Assembly (NCBI GenBank): GCA_031552185.1
Contig: JAVBMU010000031.1
Span: 27,720-91,719, forward strand
Direction: 5' to 3'
DNA: 64,000 nt
Origin: JAVBMU01 sp031552185
GTDB lineage: Bacteria > Actinomycetota > Actinomycetes > Actinomycetales > Cellulomonadaceae
Of the stretch, positions 26,154 through 33,837 are shown one piece after another. The notes beneath the pieces are model-generated. The model saw only the letters and a program-made list of their open reading frames with translations. It did not search any database and was not told the origin of the DNA. Position 1 is the first letter of the stretch, and every line of letters begins with the position of its first letter. The position numbers and the translations under genes were made by a program.

Positions 26154-27263
26154 CTAGTAGCAGAGCTTCGCGCCGTCGGCGGCGCCGATCGACTCAAGGC
26201 CGGCCACGGCCTTGTCCGTCACCAGGGTGATGCCGGTGTTGGTGAAGTCCTTGCCGGCGTCCGGCGTCGGCGTCGTGCCGTTCTTGACGTGCTCGATGAT
26301 TGCGTTGACGCCCATGGCGCCCATCTTGGACGGGTACTGCTGGGCGTCCGCGCCCAGCACGCCGTCCTGGAGGGCCTTGATGCCATCGCACGAGCCGTTG
26401 ATCGAGACGACGAGGGCCGTGGTGTTGCCGGCCGCCTTGAGCGCCTGGACGGCACCGAGCGCGGACGGCTCGTTCGCGGTGAAGACGACGTTGATGTCCG
26501 ACGACAGGGTGAGGCACTTCTCCATCGCGGTGCGCCCGCCGTCCTCGGCGCCGTCGGTCGCCTCGTGGCAGACGACCGTGTAGTCGCCGCCGGAGTACTT
26601 GCCGGTGCTGGGCTCGTCCCCGATCTTGTTGGGGTCCTTGACGTCGATGCCCATGCCCGCCAGGAAGCCCTGGTCGCGCTCGTAGTCGATGCTGACGACC
26701 TTGTCGGCGAACAGGTCGAGGGCGGCGATCTTCGCCGGCTTGCCCGCGAGCGCCCCGGCGGCCCACTTGCCGATCTGCTCTCCGGCGAGCCGGTTGTCGG
26801 AAGCAAAGGTCGCCGAGACGAGGTCCGTGGGCGTGGTGGGCGTGTCGACCGCGACGACGAAAAGCCCGGCCTCCTGGGCCTTCTTGATGGCCTCGTTCAC
26901 GGCGGGACCGTTGTTGGCGATCATGATGCCGTCGTCGCCGCGGGTCACCGCGTCCTCGATAGCGCGGATTTGCCCGTCGGCGTCCGTTTGGTCCTTGCCG
27001 GAGGCCAGCGTGATCTGCGCACCCTGCTTGGCCGCCTCCTTCTTGGCGCCGTCCATCATGGCGACCCAGAACGGGTCGTTGGGGTCCTTCGTGATCAGGG
27101 TGACGTGGATCTTCTTGCCCTGGTTCGCTCCGGTGCTCTGATCGGTTCCCGAGTCCCCGGCGTCGTTGCCCGAGCCCGAGCACCCGGTCAGCGCGAGGCC
27201 CGCGGCGCACACGGCTCCGAGCGCGAGGGCGACGCGGCGGCGGTGTCGCGTGGAGATGTTCAT
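26154..27263 (-). CDS. Sugar-binding lipoprotein of the ABC transporter (RbsB/FrcB-like)
   Basis: A 369-residue substrate-binding protein. A basic N-terminus and hydrophobic stretch end in the lipobox ALTGCSG, so Cys near residue 28 is lipidated and the protein sits on the outer face of the membrane. After a Ser/Gly/Asp linker the type I periplasmic-binding fold follows: VTLITKDPNDPFWVAMMDGA, GIMIANNGP, VVAVDTPTTP, and the hinge segment NVVFTANEPSALGAVQAL. The sequence is closest in style to fructose/ribose binders. The GGGAG ribosome site is seven bases before ATG. It is the first gene of the operon. Confidence 0.93.
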   Translation of the reverse strand: MNISTRHRRRVALALGAVCAAGLALTGCSGSGNDAGDSGTDQSTGANQGKKIHVTLITKDPNDPFWVAMMDGAKKEAAKQGAQITLASGKDQTDADGQIRAIEDAVTRGDDGIMIANNGPAVNEAIKKAQEAGLFVVAVDTPTTPTDLVSATFASDNRLAGEQIGKWAAGALAGKPAKIAALDLFADKVVSIDYERDQGFLAGMGIDVKDPNKIGDEPSTGKYSGGDYTVVCHEATDGAEDGGRTAMEKCLTLSSDINVVFTANEPSALGAVQALKAAGNTTALVVSINGSCDGIKALQDGVLGADAQQYPSKMGAMGVNAIIEHVKNGTTPTPDAGKDFTNTGITLVTDKAVAGLESIGAADGAKLCY

Positions 27264-27283
27264 GTCCGCTCCCTACGTTCTGC

Positions 27284-27303
27284 CTACGTCGTCGGCGACG
27301 TAG
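27284..27303. promoter_or_regulatory. Palindrome, candidate operator of the ROK regulator
   Basis: CTACGTCG-TCGG-CGACGTAG is a perfect 8-bp inverted repeat in the 107-bp divergent region, 20 nt upstream of the binding-protein ATG. A half-site copy, CTACGTTC, lies at 27273-27280. On the minus strand AATAATGT near 27316-27323 could be the operon's -10, which puts the palindrome just after the start of transcription, a classical repression position. Confidence 0.55.
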
Positions 27304-27333
27304 TGTCGGCAGGCTACATTATTGCGTCGTCGA

Positions 27334-27370
27334 TTGACATATTTTCGCGGTCGAGCGTTATTATTATCCT
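27334..27370 (+). promoter_or_regulatory. Promoter of the ROK regulator, probably leaderless
   Basis: TTGACA at 27334-27339 is a consensus -35. TATTAT at 27359-27364 (19-bp spacer) ends six bases before the GTG start, and no ribosome site exists. The transcript would begin at or next to the start codon. This AT-rich stretch is exceptional for the window. Confidence 0.65.
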
Positions 27371-28600
27371 GTGACGACGAGTAATGGCTCGCGCGAGCCC
27401 GCCGATGAGGGTGGTTCCTGGCTCAGAGATACCCCGGGCCGGGTGCTCGAGCTGTTCCGCGGGCGGCCCCAGGGGCTGCGCAAGAGCGACGTCGTCGCGC
27501 GGACGGGGCTGTCCCGCACCGCGGCGGCCGAGCGCGTGGACGCGCTCGTCGCCGCCGGCTACCTCGCCCAGGTGCGGCCGCCGGCAGAGCCCGGCCGCGG
27601 CCGGCCCGCCGGCCACTATGCGCTGAACCGCGCTCGCGGCGTGATCCTCGTGGCGGACACGGGGATCACCGGGTGGCGGTTCGCGCTGTGCGACGCCGCC
27701 GGGACGGTGCTGGCCGAGAAGCTCGAACCGCTCGACATCACCCACGGGCCGCAGAAGGTGCTGGCGACGATCGATCGCCGGTTCGCGGGACTCCTGAACC
27801 GGCACCGCACCACACCCGCCGACGTGCTCGGCATCGGGATGTCCGTCCCCGGGCCGGTCGACCACGCGACCGGCCGCGCGATCAGCCCGCCGATGATGCC
27901 GGGCTGGCACGACTTCGATATTCCGGGGCACTTCGCCCGGACCTACGCCGGGCCGATCGTCGTCGAGAAGGACGCCAATGCCATGGCGTACGGCGAATTC
28001 GCCCGGGTCCACCCCCAAGTCCGTGATCTCGTTCTGGTCAAGCTCGGCACCGGGATCGGGACCGGCCTGCTGCTGCGCGGGGCGCTGTACCGGGGCGCCG
28101 ACGGCGCCGCGGGCGACATCGGGCACGTGCCGGTCAAGCACGACGGGAGCGACGCACCGTTGTGCCGGTGCGGCAACCGCGGCTGCGTCGAGGCGTATGC
28201 CGGCGGCTGGGCGCTCGCCCGCGACTTGACGGCAGCCGGAGTGCCGACGGCCACCGTGGACGGCGTCATCGCCGCCGTCCGGGACGGCAACCGAGTCGCC
28301 CTCGACCTGGTCCGGGCGGCCGGCGCGACGATCGGGCTGGCGCTCTCCGACATCGTCAATCTGGTCAATCCGCGGCTGATCGTGTTCGGCGGGCAATTCG
28401 CCGCCCTCGACGAAATCCTGCTCGCCACAGTCCGGGAGGTGATCTACCGCCGGTCGCTGCCCCTGGCCACGCGGATGCTCACCGTGACATCCGCCGGGCT
28501 GCCCGACCCGGGCGTGCACGGGCTGGCGCAATTGGTGACCGAGCGGGTCATGGCGCCGAACGAGGTCGATCGCGTGGTCGCCGGCATCACCGCAAACTGA
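27371..28600 (+). CDS. ROK-family transcriptional regulator
   Basis: 409 residues: an N-terminal winged helix (about 20-85, KSDVVARTGLSRTAAAERVDALVAAGYL) joined to a sugar-kinase-like ROK domain. That domain has the EKDANAMAYGE site, GTGIGTGLLLRG, GDIGHVPV and the zinc-binding cluster with CRCGNRGCVEAYAGG. NagC/XylR-type members repress sugar operons and let go when the sugar binds. Divergent orientation next to the uptake operon strongly suggests that it controls it through the palindrome between them. Confidence 0.93.
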   Translation: MTTSNGSREPADEGGSWLRDTPGRVLELFRGRPQGLRKSDVVARTGLSRTAAAERVDALVAAGYLAQVRPPAEPGRGRPAGHYALNRARGVILVADTGITGWRFALCDAAGTVLAEKLEPLDITHGPQKVLATIDRRFAGLLNRHRTTPADVLGIGMSVPGPVDHATGRAISPPMMPGWHDFDIPGHFARTYAGPIVVEKDANAMAYGEFARVHPQVRDLVLVKLGTGIGTGLLLRGALYRGADGAAGDIGHVPVKHDGSDAPLCRCGNRGCVEAYAGGWALARDLTAAGVPTATVDGVIAAVRDGNRVALDLVRAAGATIGLALSDIVNLVNPRLIVFGGQFAALDEILLATVREVIYRRSLPLATRMLTVTSAGLPDPGVHGLAQLVTERVMAPNEVDRVVAGITAN

Positions 28601-28623
28601 ACCGGGCAGCGGTGGACGCGAGG

Positions 28624-28770
28624 TGGTGCGGCGAGTCAGTACCTGGTGCGGCGAGTCAGTACCTGGTGCGGCGAGTCAGTACCGACACGCCGGGAAAACG
28701 AGCACCGAAAAGCCGCGAGGTACTGACTCGGCGCCTCCGGTACTGACTCGGCGCGCGAAGTACTGACTCG
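28624..28770. repeat. Symmetric inverted array 1 (3 + 3 units, 20-bp period)
   Basis: Three exact tandem copies of TGGTGCGGCGAGTCAGTACC (28624-28683) are followed after 35 bp by three units in the opposite orientation with core GGTACTGACTCG at 28719, 28739 and (first base changed) 28759. All units are spaced exactly 20 bp. The two halves could pair into a ~50-bp imperfect stem. There is no gene here: open frames through it only read the repeats. Confidence 0.85.
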
Positions 28771-28886
28771 GCGCGCCAGAGGATTGATTGCCGGGGTTCG
28801 TGGTCGTGGCGGTGCGGCTGCGGGCAGTTTTCCCGGCGTGCCGGCGAGGGGTTGCGGTGGGGCCCGAGTGACCGCGGCCGGCGCCG

Positions 28887-29090
28887 CGCGAGATAGCGGT
28901 GGGCGCGCGAGATAGCGGTTTGTCGGACGAGATAGAGGTATCGCCGGCGAACGACAGATATCGCGAACGAGGTAGAGGTTAAACGTCGCGAATCGGTCGC
29001 CTCGGCGCGCCGTACCTCTCGCTCGCGCGCCGTACCTCTCGCTCGCGCGCCGTACCTCTCGCTCGCGCGCCGTACCTCTCGCTCGCGCGC
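28887..29090. repeat. Symmetric inverted array 2 (about 5 + 4 units, 20-bp period)
   Basis: On the left are degenerate units CGCGAGATAGCGGT (28887, 28906), ACGAGATAGAGGT (28927) and ACGAGGTAGAGGT (28967), with a poorer one near 28951. On the right are four exact tandem copies of CGTACCTCTCGCTCGCGCGC (29011-29090) in the opposite orientation. The topology matches array 1: GC-rich ends outward and the GTAC-like ends inward. The remaining sequence of the 28601-29276 gap holds no convincing gene. Confidence 0.85.
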
Positions 29091-29276
29091 CGGACCCTGT
29101 GCGCGAACCCGATTGCCCGCACGGACGTGGTCGCGCCATCGAGCCCGTCCCCCGACCCGGGTCCTCGCCGATCAGAGGCGCCGGTGCCCGGAGTCCGCCC
29201 GGTGGGCGGCCCCGCGCGGCGACCCACGCCGAGGCGGTCAACGCGCCGGGATCGCTCGGCGTGATGGGATGGGCAC

Positions 29277-30308
29277 ATGGACCCCAGCGCATCGATCGAT
29301 CGCCGCGAGGGCACACTGCTCACGGTCACCGAAGCCGCCGCGGTCCGGGACCTCGCCGCCGCCGCCGGTTCGGCCGACGGCGTCGCACCGCTGTCCGAAC
29401 AGACCTTCCTCAACCTGCGCGCCGGCGCGCCGGACGTCGTCCACCTGCTCGCCAACCGGGACGACGCCGTCGTCGGCTACGCACAGGTTGATCTCGGCAG
29501 CGGCCCGAGCGCGGAACTTGTGGTGCACCCAGGGCACCGCCGCCGCGGCCTTGGCACCCGCCTGCTGGCAGCGGCGACTGCCGCCGCCGCGGAATCGTCG
29601 GCCGGCGGCGTGCGGGTCTGGGCGCACGGGAACCTGCCGGCCGCCCGCGCTCTGGCCGCGCGGGCGGGCCTCGCCGTCGTCCGCGAGTTGTACTTCCTGG
29701 GCCGGCCGATCGCGGCCGCGGATCGCCGGCCGCCGGCCGTCCCAGCCGGCCTGCGGTTACGGACATTTGTCCTCGGGGTCGACGACGATGCCTGGGTCGA
29801 CCTCAATGCCCGCGCCTTCGCCGATCATCCCGAGCAGGGCCGGCTGACCGTCGCGGACCTGCGCGCCCGCGCCGCCGAGGAATGGTTCGACGCGGGCGGG
29901 TTCTTCCTGCTTGAGCGGGCCGTCCCCCGTCCGGCCGCGCGGTCGGACGAGCCCGCCGACGCCGCCCTGCTGGGCTACCTCTGGACCAAGGTGACCGCCC
30001 GGGACACCGCCGCGCCGGTCACCGGCGCCGCCCCCGAAACGACCATCCCCACCGCCGCCGCGCCGGGCCGGCAGGGCGAAATCTACGCCGTCGGCGTCGA
30101 CCCGAGCGCCCACGGCGCGGGGCTGGGGCGACTACTCACCGCCGTCGGGCTCGCCCACCTCGCCGAGGCGGGGGTCGACCGAGCGGTGCTTTATGTCGAC
30201 GGCGACAATACGGCCGCCCGGGCGCTGTACGAGCGGGCCGGCTTCGCTCCGTTGGCGGTCGATGTCCAGTACGCCACGGCCCCGACGGCGGCCGGGGATT
30301 CCGAATAA
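29277..30308 (+). CDS. mshD: Mycothiol synthase
   Basis: Acetylates Cys-GlcN-Ins with acetyl-CoA, the last step of mycothiol synthesis, the main actinobacterial low-molecular-weight thiol. 343 residues form two GNAT domains. The first has the acetyl-CoA loop HPGHRRRGLGTRLL. The second has IYAVGVDPSAHGAGLGRLLT followed by VLYVDGDNTAARALYERAGF, the MshD hallmark. The length is slightly above the usual 300-320 because of an Ala/Pro-rich insert around residue 240. The ribosome site is weak (GGGATGGG). Confidence 0.95.
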   Translation: MDPSASIDRREGTLLTVTEAAAVRDLAAAAGSADGVAPLSEQTFLNLRAGAPDVVHLLANRDDAVVGYAQVDLGSGPSAELVVHPGHRRRGLGTRLLAAATAAAAESSAGGVRVWAHGNLPAARALAARAGLAVVRELYFLGRPIAAADRRPPAVPAGLRLRTFVLGVDDDAWVDLNARAFADHPEQGRLTVADLRARAAEEWFDAGGFFLLERAVPRPAARSDEPADAALLGYLWTKVTARDTAAPVTGAAPETTIPTAAAPGRQGEIYAVGVDPSAHGAGLGRLLTAVGLAHLAEAGVDRAVLYVDGDNTAARALYERAGFAPLAVDVQYATAPTAAGDSE

Positions 30309-30387
30309 ATCGGACCGCCCACCGACGGCGGACCTGCGCCCGGTCCACACGGATGACTCGGGCCGCGTGTGATGCCACGATGAAGCC

Positions 30388-32646
30388 ATGACCGACACGT
30401 CGATCCCGAGCATGCTCGATCCTGAGCTCGCGGCGCACATCGCCGAACACATCGCCGAGGAACCGGAGCGCGCCGGGATCGGCCCGCTCGACGGGACGCC
30501 CCTGCCCGTCGACCGGTTCGCCGACCGCGAGTTGAGCTGGCTGGCGTTCAACCAGCGAGTGCTCGAGCTGGCCGAGGATCCGGGTCTGCCGCTGCTCGAG
30601 CGGGTTCGGTTCCTGGCGATCTTCGCCTCGAACCTCGACGAGTTCTTCATGGTCCGGGTCGCCGGGCTCAAGCGCCGGATCGCGACCGGCATCGCGGTCA
30701 CCGCCGCCTCCGGGCTCAGCCCGCATCAGGTGCTCGCGGTGATCAGCCGGCACACGCAGGAACTGATGATCCGCCACTCGATGGTCTTCCGCGACCACGT
30801 CCGGCCGGCGCTCGCGGCCGAGGGCATCACGCTGGTCCACTGGGAGGACCTCGAGCCCCGCGAGCAGGACCGCCTGCGCAAGTTCTTCCGCCGGCAGATC
30901 TTTCCCGTGCTGACGCCGCTGGCGGTCGACCCGGCGCACCCGTTCCCGTATATCTCCGGGCTCTCCCTCAACCTCGCCGTGCTCGTCGCCAATCCGACGA
31001 CGGGCAAGGAACACTTCGCGCGGGTCAAGGTGCCCCCGCTGCTGCCACAGTTCATCGCCGTCGACGCCAAGGGCCGGCCCAGCGCGCCGACCACTCAGAC
31101 GGCCGAGCGCGGCCCGACGTCGTTCGTCCCGCTGTCGGAGGTGATCGCCCAGCACCTGGACCACCTGTTCCCCGGCATGCAGATCGTCGAGCACCACACC
31201 TTCCGGGTGACCCGGAACGAGGACGTGGAGGTCGAGGAGGACGACGCCGAGAACCTGCTGCAGGCGATGGAGAAGGAGTTGCTGCGGCGCCGGTTCGGCC
31301 CGCCCGTCCGGCTCGAACTCGCCGCCGGGATCGGCCCCCGCATCCGCACGCTGCTCATGCGCGAGCTCGGCGTGTCGACCGACGAGGTCTACGAACTGCC
31401 GGCCCCGCTCGACCTGACCGGGCTGAACATCATCGCCGACCTGGACCGCGCGGATCTGCACTACCCGCCGTTCATCCCGACCACGCACCGCCAACTCGCC
31501 GAGGTCGAATCGGCCCACCCGACCGACGTCTTCGCCGCGATCCGGGAAAACGACATCCTGCTGCACCACCCGTACGACTCGTTCTCGACGTCGGTGCAGA
31601 CCTTCCTCGAACAGGCCGCCGCCGACCCGACCGTCCTGGCCATCAAGCAGACGCTGTACCGGACCTCCGGCGATTCGCCGATCGTGGACGCCCTCATCGA
31701 CGCCGCGACCGCGGGCAAGCAGGTGCTCGCCCTGGTGGAGATCAAGGCCCGGTTCGACGAGCAGGCCAACATCTCCTGGGCGCGCAAGCTGGAGCAGGCC
31801 GGCGTGCACGTGGTGTACGGCATCGTCGGCCTCAAGACGCACTGCAAGCTGTCCCTGGTGGTCCGCCAGGAGGCGGACGGGCTGCGCCGCTACTGCCACG
31901 TCGGCACCGGCAATTACCACCCCAAGACCGCCCGGCTGTACACCGACCACGGCTTGTTGACCTGCGATCCGGAGGTCGGCCTCGACCTGGCCCGGCTTTT
32001 CAACCAACTCTCCGGCTATGCCCCGCAGTCGCACTTCAACCGGCTCCTGGTCGCGCCCCGCACGGTGCGCAGCGGCCTGATCGAACGGATCGAGCGGGAG
32101 GCCGACGCCGCCCGGGCCGGGCGGCCCGCCTGGATCAAGATGAAGTTCAACTCGATCGTCGACGAGGCCACGATCGACGCACTGTACCGGGCCTCCCAGG
32201 CCGGGGTGCCGATCGATCTGCTCGTCCGCGGGATCTGCGCGCTGCGCCCCGGCGTCCCGGGCCTGAGCGAGACCATCCGCGTCCGTTCCATCCTCGGCCG
32301 ATTCCTGGAGCATTCCCGGATCTACGCCTTCGCCGGTGCGGGCGAGCCCGACGGCGCCGACGCCGCCGAGGCGGGCCCGGCCGTCTTCATCGGCTCGGCC
32401 GACCTGATGCACCGCAACCTCGATCGGCGGGTGGAGGCGCTGGTCCGGATCGCCGATCCGGACCAGATCATCGAGTTGATCGACCTGATCGACGCCTCCA
32501 TGGACGACGGCACGTCGTCCTGGCACCTGACGCCGGACGACACCTGGGAGCGACACGCCACGGACGACGAGGGCCGTGCCTTGCACGACATGCAGTCCGT
32601 GCTGATCGCGCGGCACCGTCGGCGCGTCGTCGGCGGCCGCCGGTGA
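30388..32646 (+). CDS. ppk: Polyphosphate kinase 1
   Basis: Polymerises the gamma-phosphate of ATP into polyphosphate, reversibly. 752 residues carry the PPK1 landmarks: ELSWLAFNQRVLELA, IFASNLDEFFMVRVAG, GLKTHCKL with the phosphorylated His (H485), YCHVGTGNYHPKTARLYTDH with the second catalytic His (H504), and HRNLDRRVEAL near the C-terminus. The stop overlaps the NUDIX gene (GTGA), a pairing common in actinobacteria. Confidence 0.97.
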   Translation: MTDTSIPSMLDPELAAHIAEHIAEEPERAGIGPLDGTPLPVDRFADRELSWLAFNQRVLELAEDPGLPLLERVRFLAIFASNLDEFFMVRVAGLKRRIATGIAVTAASGLSPHQVLAVISRHTQELMIRHSMVFRDHVRPALAAEGITLVHWEDLEPREQDRLRKFFRRQIFPVLTPLAVDPAHPFPYISGLSLNLAVLVANPTTGKEHFARVKVPPLLPQFIAVDAKGRPSAPTTQTAERGPTSFVPLSEVIAQHLDHLFPGMQIVEHHTFRVTRNEDVEVEEDDAENLLQAMEKELLRRRFGPPVRLELAAGIGPRIRTLLMRELGVSTDEVYELPAPLDLTGLNIIADLDRADLHYPPFIPTTHRQLAEVESAHPTDVFAAIRENDILLHHPYDSFSTSVQTFLEQAAADPTVLAIKQTLYRTSGDSPIVDALIDAATAGKQVLALVEIKARFDEQANISWARKLEQAGVHVVYGIVGLKTHCKLSLVVRQEADGLRRYCHVGTGNYHPKTARLYTDHGLLTCDPEVGLDLARLFNQLSGYAPQSHFNRLLVAPRTVRSGLIERIEREADAARAGRPAWIKMKFNSIVDEATIDALYRASQAGVPIDLLVRGICALRPGVPGLSETIRVRSILGRFLEHSRIYAFAGAGEPDGADAAEAGPAVFIGSADLMHRNLDRRVEALVRIADPDQIIELIDLIDASMDDGTSSWHLTPDDTWERHATDDEGRALHDMQSVLIARHRRRVVGGRR

Positions 32647-33665
32647 CCGTGGCGCCGCGGGTCGGGACCCGCGCGGTACTCGGCCGGGCGCACGCGCCGG
32701 CGGCCCCGATCATCGAGGCCGCCGGCGCGCTGGTCTGGCGCGAGCATGCGGGCGAACTCCAGGTGCGCCTGGTCCATCGGCCGAAGTACGACGACTGGTC
32801 CTGGCCCAAGGGCAAGCTCGACCCGGGCGAAGCGCCGCAGACCGCCGCGGCGCGCGAGGTCGCCGAGGAGACCGGCCGGCCGATCGTGCTCGGCGTGCCG
32901 CTGCCGGGCCTGCGCTATCTGCTCGCCGACGGATCGGTCAAGCGCGTGCATTATTGGGCGGCGCAACGGGCCGTGGCCGGCGAGCACGACGCGGCGCTGG
33001 CGGCCCGGGCGCCGGTGCCGCCCGTCTCCCCCGCGGAAATCGACCGCGCCGTCTGGCTGTCGACCGCCGCCGCCGCCAAGCGGCTCACCCGGCGCGCCGA
33101 CCTGCGCCCCCTGCGCGCGCTCGAACGGGAGTGGACCGCCGGGCGCCTGCGCACTCGGGCGTTGCTCGTGGTGCGGCACGGCGTGGCCACGCTGCGCGAG
33201 TCCTGGCACGGCCGGGAGGCGGACCGCCCCCTCATCCCCGCCGGGCACGCCCAGGCGGCGGCGCTCGTGCCCGTCCTCGCCGCCTACGGCGTCGGCCGGA
33301 TTGTGACGAGCCCGTGGGCGCGGTGCGCCCAGACGGTGGCACCCTTCGCCGGGGCCGCGCACCTCGTGCCCGACGACGTCGATCACCTCGGGGAGAGTCG
33401 GCACAAGCGCTCCCCCGACCTGACGCGGAAGCTGGTCCAGGCGATGCTGGCCGCCGACCGGGCCGCGGTGCTGTGCACCCACCGCCCGGTGCTGCCCACC
33501 GTGCTCGATGCCCTGCGCGGCCCCGCCCGCGGCGCCGTCGCCGCCCGGTTGCCGGCCGCGGACCCGTACCTCGAACCCGGCGAGATCCTGGTGGTCCAGG
33601 TGCGCTCAAGCGCCAAGGGACCGCGGATCGTCGCCGCGGAGCAGATCGCCCCGCCGCTGTACTGA
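32643..33665 (+). CDS. NUDIX hydrolase fused to a histidine-phosphatase domain (MutT1-like)
   Basis: 340 residues. The N-terminal NUDIX domain has the full box (G-x5-E-x7-REVAEETG, here starting GKLDPGEAPQTAAAREV). The C-terminal half is a SixA/phosphoglycerate-mutase-like histidine phosphatase with LLVVRHG as catalytic motif and VLCTHRPVLPT as the second His. Mycobacterial MutT1 has this two-domain layout and hydrolyses 8-oxo-(d)GTP and diadenosine polyphosphates. Coupling to ppk by GTGA overlap links nucleotide sanitation with polyphosphate metabolism. Confidence 0.92.
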   Translation: MTVAPRVGTRAVLGRAHAPAAPIIEAAGALVWREHAGELQVRLVHRPKYDDWSWPKGKLDPGEAPQTAAAREVAEETGRPIVLGVPLPGLRYLLADGSVKRVHYWAAQRAVAGEHDAALAARAPVPPVSPAEIDRAVWLSTAAAAKRLTRRADLRPLRALEREWTAGRLRTRALLVVRHGVATLRESWHGREADRPLIPAGHAQAAALVPVLAAYGVGRIVTSPWARCAQTVAPFAGAAHLVPDDVDHLGESRHKRSPDLTRKLVQAMLAADRAAVLCTHRPVLPTVLDALRGPARGAVAARLPAADPYLEPGEILVVQVRSSAKGPRIVAAEQIAPPLY

Positions 33666-33837
33666 GCAGCGTTCGCTGAACTGAGCAGCGTTCGGCCGGT
33701 ATCCCGAAGCGTGGAATTTGTATCCCGGGCGGGTCGGGACTATGACCCTGGCCCCGCCACCGACCTACCTCCTAACGTCGCGTACAACGCCTCGGATAAC
33801 CCCGAAATCCGGGCGCCGTCGCCGACGGAGGTAGGCC
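33661..33837 (+). promoter_or_regulatory. Leader of the STAND/CHAT module with tandem repeats and a possible Shine-Dalgarno-masking stem
   Basis: ACTGAGCAGCGTTCG occurs at 33661-33675 and 33680-33694 (19-bp period), and GTATCCCG at 33699 and 33720 (21-bp period), spacing of about two helical turns as expected for a regulator. Further down CCTACCTCC at 33764-33772 is the exact complement of GGAGGTAGG at 33827-33835, which contains the ribosome site for the GTG at 33838. Pairing would hide that site. No clear -10/-35 pair is visible. Confidence 0.5.

Noticed and set aside
28624..29090. CRISPR array
   Set aside because: Repeats are 20 bp with no unique spacers, occur in both orientations, and no cas gene is near.
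28636..29316. 226-residue minus-strand open frame through the repeat arrays
   Set aside because: Its repeated RASERYGARARGTA segments are only the translation of the 20-bp DNA repeats.
30136..32616. 826-residue minus-strand open frame over ppk
   Set aside because: Antisense shadow; ppk on the other strand has all catalytic motifs.
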